From Cytobacillus praedii (GTDB lineage Bacteria; Bacillota; Bacilli; Bacillales; Cytobacillaceae), in contig NZ_LMBX01000007.1 of assembly GCF_001439605.1 (NCBI RefSeq), positions 62,001 through 126,000 of the forward strand: 64,000 bases of DNA, written 5' to 3'. A program made the translations under genes and the position numbers. Under the pieces are notes generated by a model that worked only from the letters and a program-made list of their open reading frames with translations, had not been told where the DNA came from and did no database searches. Numbering within the stretch: position 1 is the stretch's first letter; each line of letters starts with the position of its first letter. Of the stretch, positions 58,953 to 64,000 are shown in pieces.

Positions 58953-59279
58953 AGAGGTATGAAAGAATAAAATTCGGAGTCAAAGAATGATCTAACCACA
59001 GCGTCTATTGAAAACAAACTTCAGGTCTCCTCCTTGAAATAAGGAACATCGATTCGCTCGCGCTGATTATGTCACAATTTATCTCAGAGATTAATAGGCG
59101 TGGCTACTCTTCAGCCCTGGCAAGCATAAAATGGACATACAGCATGGCGCTGTTTTGGGCACAGAGCAGTACAGCTAGACTGGAGGTTACTGGGGTGCCA
59201 AAGCAAGAATGGAGGAGCCTCTAGTTTATACGTCGATGATCCAGGCGCTTATGATTTTTTCGGAAATGGAGGATTTAGT
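58953..59279. other. Unexplained GC-rich spacer between rbfA and truB
   Basis: About 330 bases with no recognised gene. The stretch 59098-59225 is visibly richer in GC than the flanks. One frame encodes 51 codons from ATG 59069 (MSQFISEINRRGYSSALAS...) to TAG at 59224, without a ribosome site and unlike any family I know. The end, AGGCGCTTATGATTTTTT at 59243-59260, faintly resembles the right end of the TGTCTAGC repeat and lies just before the truB GGAGG. No clear promoter was found. Confidence 0.4.
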
Positions 59280-60203
59280 TTGGAAGGAATATTGCCTTTA
59301 CTTAAACCAAAGGGACTAACTTCACATGATTGTGTATTTAAATTACGCAAACTGCTAAAAATGAAACGAATTGGTCATACAGGAACGCTTGACCCGGATG
59401 TGACAGGGGTTCTTCCGATTTGTTTAGGAAGAGCAACCAAAGTGGCTGAATACATAACGGATGCTGGGAAGTCATATGAGGGAGAGGTTACGATTGGCTT
59501 TTCTACAACGACAGAGGATTCTTCTGGTGATATTGTAGAACATAAAAAAGTGGAACAACCATTTTCACGAGAAAAGATATTAGCCATTCTGGAAAAATTG
59601 ACTGGAGAAATAACGCAAACGCCACCGATGTACTCAGCTGTAAAAGTGAATGGGAAGCGGCTTTATGAATATGCAAGACAAGGAATAGAAATTGAACGCC
59701 CATCAAGAAATGTCATGATTTATTCATTAGAACTGCTGGATGATCGAACAACCTTTAATGGGGACCCGATTCGCTTTCGGTTTCGTGTTTCTTGCAGCAA
59801 AGGAACGTATATCCGAACGTTAGCTGTGATGATTGGCAACGAGCTTGGGTTTCCAGCACATATGTCTGATCTTACTCGAATACAATCTGCATCTTTTTCC
59901 ATTTCAGATTGTTTAACATTAGAAGATATTGAAAGAGAAATAGAGACAGGGACTCTTTCAGAAAAGATTTATCCCTTAGAAACAGCACTTTCCCATTTGC
60001 CGAAATATAGGATAAATGATACAGTAGCAAAGAAAGTAAAAAATGGGGCTGTTTTAAACATCCCTGAGCAATTTAAAGACACAAAGGGGCCAATTGTGCT
60101 TGAGACAGACGAAGGCGCGGCACTGGCAATATACGAACATCATCCGCAAAAGCAAGGGTTGATGAAGCCGGCTAAAGTTTTAAGAAATGATTCACAAGAA
60201 TAA
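59280..60203 (+). CDS. truB: tRNA pseudouridine-55 synthase
   Basis: Makes pseudouridine 55 in the T-loop, 307 residues. LLKPKGLTSHDCVFKLRKLL, and the catalytic motif GHTGTLDPDVTGVLPICLGRATK with likely nucleophile D38; then PPMYSAVKVNGKRLYEYARQGI and SCSKGTYIRTLA. The start is TTG 59280, about 10 bases after GGAGG. The frame stays open upstream to 59110, but without a start codon in a good context. Confidence 0.97.
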   Translation: MEGILPLLKPKGLTSHDCVFKLRKLLKMKRIGHTGTLDPDVTGVLPICLGRATKVAEYITDAGKSYEGEVTIGFSTTTEDSSGDIVEHKKVEQPFSREKILAILEKLTGEITQTPPMYSAVKVNGKRLYEYARQGIEIERPSRNVMIYSLELLDDRTTFNGDPIRFRFRVSCSKGTYIRTLAVMIGNELGFPAHMSDLTRIQSASFSISDCLTLEDIEREIETGTLSEKIYPLETALSHLPKYRINDTVAKKVKNGAVLNIPEQFKDTKGPIVLETDEGAALAIYEHHPQKQGLMKPAKVLRNDSQE

Positions 60204-60233
60204 GGCTCTAAATAGAAAAAAGGTGAACGATCA

Positions 60234-61184
60234 ATGGAAGTTATATCAATCGAACATCCACATCAAATAGAAAAAAATGATTTTCCTGAATTAGTTATGG
60301 CACTAGGCTATTTTGATGGCGTCCATTTAGGCCATCAAGAAGTGATATTACAAGCAAAAAAAATGGCGAGGGAAAAGGGAATGAAGAGTGCTGTTATGAC
60401 CTTTGATCCGCATCCGTCAGTTGTTTTAGGAAAAAGCGTAAAACATATTGAATATATTACCCCGCTTACAGATAAAAAGGCACTTATTTCTGAATTGGGC
60501 ATAGATTATTTATTTGTTGTTCATTTTTCAAAGGATTTTGCCCATTTATTGCCACAGGAGTTTATCGATCAATATGTAATTGGCCTTAATATCCAACATG
60601 TAGTTGCAGGTTTCGACTATTCCTACGGCAGAATGGGAAAAGGAACAATGGAAACAATGCCATTTCATTCAAGGGATCAATTTAGCTTTACAATTGTTCC
60701 AAAATTAACAAATAATAATGAAAAGGTAAGTTCTACATTAATTCGTTCCTTGCTTCATCAAGGAAAAATGGAAGAACTTCCGATGCTCTTAGGCAGGCAT
60801 TATCAAACAACAGGAACTGTCATTCACGGGGACAAGCGTGGTCGTACAATTGGTTTTCCAACAGCTAATATACAACTAACAGGTGATTATATCATACCTC
60901 CACTTGGTGTTTATTGTGTTCGTTTTTTTGTAAATGGCAAATGGCATGAAGGGGTATGCAATGTCGGTCATAAACCAACATTTAAAAGTCAGTCAGCAGC
61001 ACTTCCATCGATTGAAGTCCATATTTTTGATTTTGACCAGGATATATACGGTCAACAGGCTACAATTGAATGGCATTTACACTTAAGAAAAGAGCAAAAA
61101 TTCTCTGGCGTTGATGAACTTGTAGCACAAATTGCGGAAGATAAACAAAATGCTCTGCATTACTTTGAAAAAATCAAGGTTTAG
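60234..61184 (+). CDS. ribF: Bifunctional riboflavin kinase / FAD synthetase
   Basis: Makes FMN and FAD. 316 residues (called ribC in B. subtilis). N-terminal nucleotidyltransferase with ALGYFDGVHLGHQEVI, VMTFDPHPS and GFDYSYGRMGKG; C-terminal kinase with GDKRGRTIGFPTANI and GVCNVGHKPTF. AAAAAGGTG precedes the ATG. It is 30 bases after truB. Confidence 0.97.
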   Translation: MEVISIEHPHQIEKNDFPELVMALGYFDGVHLGHQEVILQAKKMAREKGMKSAVMTFDPHPSVVLGKSVKHIEYITPLTDKKALISELGIDYLFVVHFSKDFAHLLPQEFIDQYVIGLNIQHVVAGFDYSYGRMGKGTMETMPFHSRDQFSFTIVPKLTNNNEKVSSTLIRSLLHQGKMEELPMLLGRHYQTTGTVIHGDKRGRTIGFPTANIQLTGDYIIPPLGVYCVRFFVNGKWHEGVCNVGHKPTFKSQSAALPSIEVHIFDFDQDIYGQQATIEWHLHLRKEQKFSGVDELVAQIAEDKQNALHYFEKIKV

Positions 61185-61186
61185 CC

Positions 61187-61576
<390 letters not shown>

Positions 61577-61580
61577 TTAG

Positions 61581-61606
61581 AAAAGCGGGATTTATCCCGC
61601 TTTTTT
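61581..61606 (+). terminator. Terminator after rpsO
   Basis: AAAAGCGGGA, TTTA loop, TCCCGCTTTT followed by T's; perfect 10-bp stem. Confidence 0.93.
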
Positions 61607-61701
61607 ATTAGCTTTAAAAAGAACACATGTTTACATACATAAACGAGCATTTTAACTAGTAATAAAAGTGTACATACTATGAATGGCGTATGATTTCATA
61701 C

Positions 61702-61744
61702 TTAACATGTATATTATCAATTTATAAACTAAGGTTGTACAACC
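61702..61744 (+). promoter_or_regulatory. pnpA promoter with palindrome at the start point
   Basis: TTAACA (61702-61707), 17-base spacer, TAAACT (61725-61730). A perfect palindrome AGGTTGTACAACCT occupies 61732-61745, where transcription should begin, and another inverted repeat GTATGA/TCATAC (61688-61701) lies just upstream of the -35 box. Confidence 0.45.
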
Positions 61745-61776
61745 TATAAAGTATACGATAGAGAGGGGTTACGAAA

Positions 61777-63897
61777 ATGGGGCAAGATAAGCATACCTAT
61801 TCCATAGATTGGGCTGGACGCAAATTAACCGTAGAGATCGGCCAATTAGCGAAGCAAGCGAATGGGGCGGTATTAGTCCGTTATGAAGATACAGCTGTCC
61901 TAAGTACAGCAACTGCATCAAAAGAACCAAAGAATTTAGATTTCTTTCCTTTAACTGTGAATTACGAGGAACGCCTATATGCTGTTGGTAAAATTCCAGG
62001 AGGCTTCATTAAAAGAGAAGGCCGTCCGAGTGAAAAAGCCATTTTAGCAAGCCGTTTAATTGATAGACCCATCCGTCCGTTATTTGCAGATGGTTTCCGT
62101 AACGATGTTCAAGTAGTTAGCATGGTTATGAGTGTTGATCAGGATTGCTCTTCAGAAATGGCAGCAATGTTCGGTTCTTCCTTAGCATTATGTGTTTCAA
62201 ATATTCCTTTTGAAGGCCCAATAGCAGGTGTAACTGTAGGCAGAATAGATGGAGAATTCATTATCAATCCTTCTGTTGAACAAACAGAAAAAAGTGATAT
62301 CCATTTAGTCGTTGCAGGTACAAAGGATGCCATTAATATGGTTGAAGCTGGAGCGATGGAAGTACCTGAAGAAATCATGCTTGAAGCAATTATGTTTGGT
62401 CATGAAGAGATTAAACGTTTAATTGCATTCCAAGAAGAGATTGTTGCTGAAATTGGCAAAGAAAAAATGGAAATCGTTCTATATCAAGTTAATCCTGAAT
62501 TAGAAGCTGAAGTACGCAGCATTTGTGAAAAGGATATGATTGTTGCCATCCAAGTTCAGGAAAAGCATGCACGTGAAGCAGCGATTAAAGTTGTAAAAGA
62601 TGAAATCATTGCAAAATATGAAGAACAAGAAGCAGACGAAGATAAAATCAAACAAGTGAAGCAAATTCTTGATAAAATTGTAAAAGGTGAAGTACGCCGC
62701 TTGATTACGGAGGATAAGGTCCGTCCTGACGGCAGGGGCTTAGATGTTATTCGACCATTGTCTTCAGAAGTAGGATTGCTGCCCCGTACACATGGTTCTG
62801 GATTATTCACTCGTGGACAAACCCAGGCACTCAGCATTTGTACACTTGGTGCACTTGGCGATGTTCAAATTCTTGATGGACTGGGGATTGAAGAAGAGAA
62901 ACGCTTCATGCACCACTATAACTTCCCTAACTTTAGTGTAGGGGAAACAGGTCCAATCCGAGGCCCAGGCCGTCGTGAAATAGGCCACGGAGCATTAGGG
63001 GAGCGTGCATTAGAGCCAGTCATTCCATCCGAAAAGGATTTTCCATATACAGTTCGTCTAGTTTCAGAAGTATTAGAATCAAATGGTTCTACTTCACAGG
63101 CAAGTATATGTGCAAGCACATTAGCGATGATGGATGCTGGGGTACCAATCAAGGCACCAGTAGCTGGGATTGCGATGGGTCTCATTAAATCGGGTGAACA
63201 TTATTCCATCTTAACTGATATTCAAGGAATGGAAGATCACTTAGGTGATATGGACTTTAAAGTGGCTGGAACTGCAAAAGGGGTAACAGCTCTACAAATG
63301 GATATTAAAATTGAAGGACTCTCTCGTGAAATTTTAGAGGAAGCACTTCAGCAGGCGAAAAAGGGTCGTATGCAGATCTTAGATTCTATGCTGAGCACGC
63401 TTCAGCAGCCTCGAGTAGAGCTTTCCAAGTATGCACCAAAAATCTTGACAATGGAAATTAACCCAGATAAGATTCGTGATGTTATTGGACCAAGCGGAAA
63501 GCAAATTAATAAGATTATTGAAGAAACTGGCGTGAAAATTGACATTGAGCAAGATGGAACGGTCTTTATTTCATCTACTAATGAAGAGATGAATCAAAAA
63601 GCGAAAAAAATCATTGAAGATATTGTACGTGAAGTCGAAGTTGGACAAATGTATTTAGGTAAAGTAAAACGAATAGAAAAATTCGGTGCATTTGTTGAGA
63701 TTTTCAATGGAAAAGACGGTCTTGTGCATATTTCTGAGCTTGCTGAGGAACGCGTAGGGAAAGTGGAAGACGTTGTTGCAATAGGCGACGAATTACTTGT
63801 TAAAGTAACAGAAATTGATAAACAAGGACGGGTAAATTTATCACGTAAAGCTGTTCTTCGAGAACAGCGCGAACAAGCTGAAAAGGCTGAAAAGTAA
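61777..63897 (+). CDS. pnpA: Polyribonucleotide nucleotidyltransferase (PNPase)
   Basis: 3'-5' phosphorolytic exoribonuclease, 706 residues (B. subtilis 705). First RNase PH domain ([33 protein letters not shown] read as EIGQLAKQ here), second RNase PH domain with [18 protein letters not shown] and [18 protein letters not shown] domain [25 protein letters not shown], and S1 domain [38 protein letters not shown] precedes the ATG. It ends at a terminator. Confidence 0.98.
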   Translation: MGQDKHTYSIDWAGRKLTVEIGQLAKQANGAVLVRYEDTAVLSTATASKEPKNLDFFPLTVNYEERLYAVGKIPGGFIKREGRPSEKAILASRLIDRPIRPLFADGFRNDVQVVSMVMSVDQDCSSEMAAMFGSSLALCVSNIPFEGPIAGVTVGRIDGEFIINPSVEQTEKSDIHLVVAGTKDAINMVEAGAMEVPEEIMLEAIMFGHEEIKRLIAFQEEIVAEIGKEKMEIVLYQVNPELEAEVRSICEKDMIVAIQVQEKHAREAAIKVVKDEIIAKYEEQEADEDKIKQVKQILDKIVKGEVRRLITEDKVRPDGRGLDVIRPLSSEVGLLPRTHGSGLFTRGQTQALSICTLGALGDVQILDGLGIEEEKRFMHHYNFPNFSVGETGPIRGPGRREIGHGALGERALEPVIPSEKDFPYTVRLVSEVLESNGSTSQASICASTLAMMDAGVPIKAPVAGIAMGLIKSGEHYSILTDIQGMEDHLGDMDFKVAGTAKGVTALQMDIKIEGLSREILEEALQQAKKGRMQILDSMLSTLQQPRVELSKYAPKILTMEINPDKIRDVIGPSGKQINKIIEETGVKIDIEQDGTVFISSTNEEMNQKAKKIIEDIVREVEVGQMYLGKVKRIEKFGAFVEIFNGKDGLVHISELAEERVGKVEDVVAIGDELLVKVTEIDKQGRVNLSRKAVLREQREQAEKAEK

Positions 63898-63908
63898 TAT
63901 AGACAACC

Positions 63909-63937
63909 AAAAGCCAGGGGGACACTCCTGGCTTTTT
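63909..63937 (+). terminator. Terminator after pnpA
   Basis: AAAAGCCAGG (63909-63918) pairs with CCTGGCTTTT (63927-63936) around an 8-base loop. The remaining 63 bases of the window are AT-rich spacer with no gene. Confidence 0.9.
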
Positions 63938-64000
63938 GCATGTAATTCCCTAAAAAAATATTCGTGTGTTAAATATAAGCAAATATTGCATACTAGATAG

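Noticed and set aside
59069-59224. 51-codon frame between rbfA and truB as a real gene
   Set aside because: No ribosome site, Trp/Arg-rich composition unlike neighbours, and no family resemblance; reported only as part of the odd spacer.

Overview
All recognisable genes lie on the + strand. The sequence is AT-rich with strong GGAGG-type ribosome binding sites, frequent TTG/GTG starts and Rho-independent terminators. The gene order matches the Bacillus subtilis dprA-topA-trmFO-xerC-hslVU-codY, fla/che, rpsB-tsf-pyrH-frr, uppS-cdsA-dxr-rasP-proS-polC and rimP-nusA-infB-rbfA-truB-ribF-rpsO-pnpA segment. The organism is therefore a motile Bacillaceae chromosome, but not B. subtilis itself: several genes and spacers differ. 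No rRNA, tRNA, CRISPR array, prophage, transposase or minus-strand gene was found.

Layout. Positions 1-8.7 kb hold the 3' part of dprA, then topA, trmFO, xerC, hslV, hslU and codY, closed by a strong terminator. Positions 9.0-35.9 kb are the large flagellar/chemotaxis operon. Its order is basal-body rod, MS ring, rotor and export ATPase genes (flgB to fliJ); then a MotE/YlxF-like protein, fliK, flgD, a TIGR02530-type gene, flgE, swrD and fliL; then switch genes fliM, fliY, cheY; export gate genes fliO, P, Q, R, flhB, flhA; flhF and flhG; and cheB, A, W, C, D. It ends in a 13-bp-stem terminator. The motility sigma factor sigD follows with its own promoter-like sequence, then a FapA/DUF342 gene, a small charged protein of unknown role, and a SwrB-like protein.

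Positions 39.2-49.0 kb carry translation and envelope genes: rpsB, tsf, pyrH, frr, uppS, cdsA, dxr, rasP and proS, several separated by terminators. Positions 49.1-53.5 kb are polC. Positions 53.5-63.9 kb hold rimP, nusA, rnpM, ylxQ, infB, ylxP and rbfA, then a terminator and an unusual spacer, then truB, ribF, rpsO and pnpA.

The main points of interest are regulatory. They include: a hairpin that appears to bridge a distant Shine-Dalgarno to the TTG start of swrD; a dispersed repeat (TGTCTAGC ... CTTACGCTTTTCTAATA) just upstream of the ribosome binding sites of flhA, nusA and, in degenerate form, pyrH; a long, highly folded leader with its own promoter before uppS; separation of sigD from the fla/che operon by a terminator; and a GC-rich, unexplained 0.3-kb block between rbfA and truB. 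No new protein-coding system is evident. The protein families are well known apart from one small unknown next to sigD.
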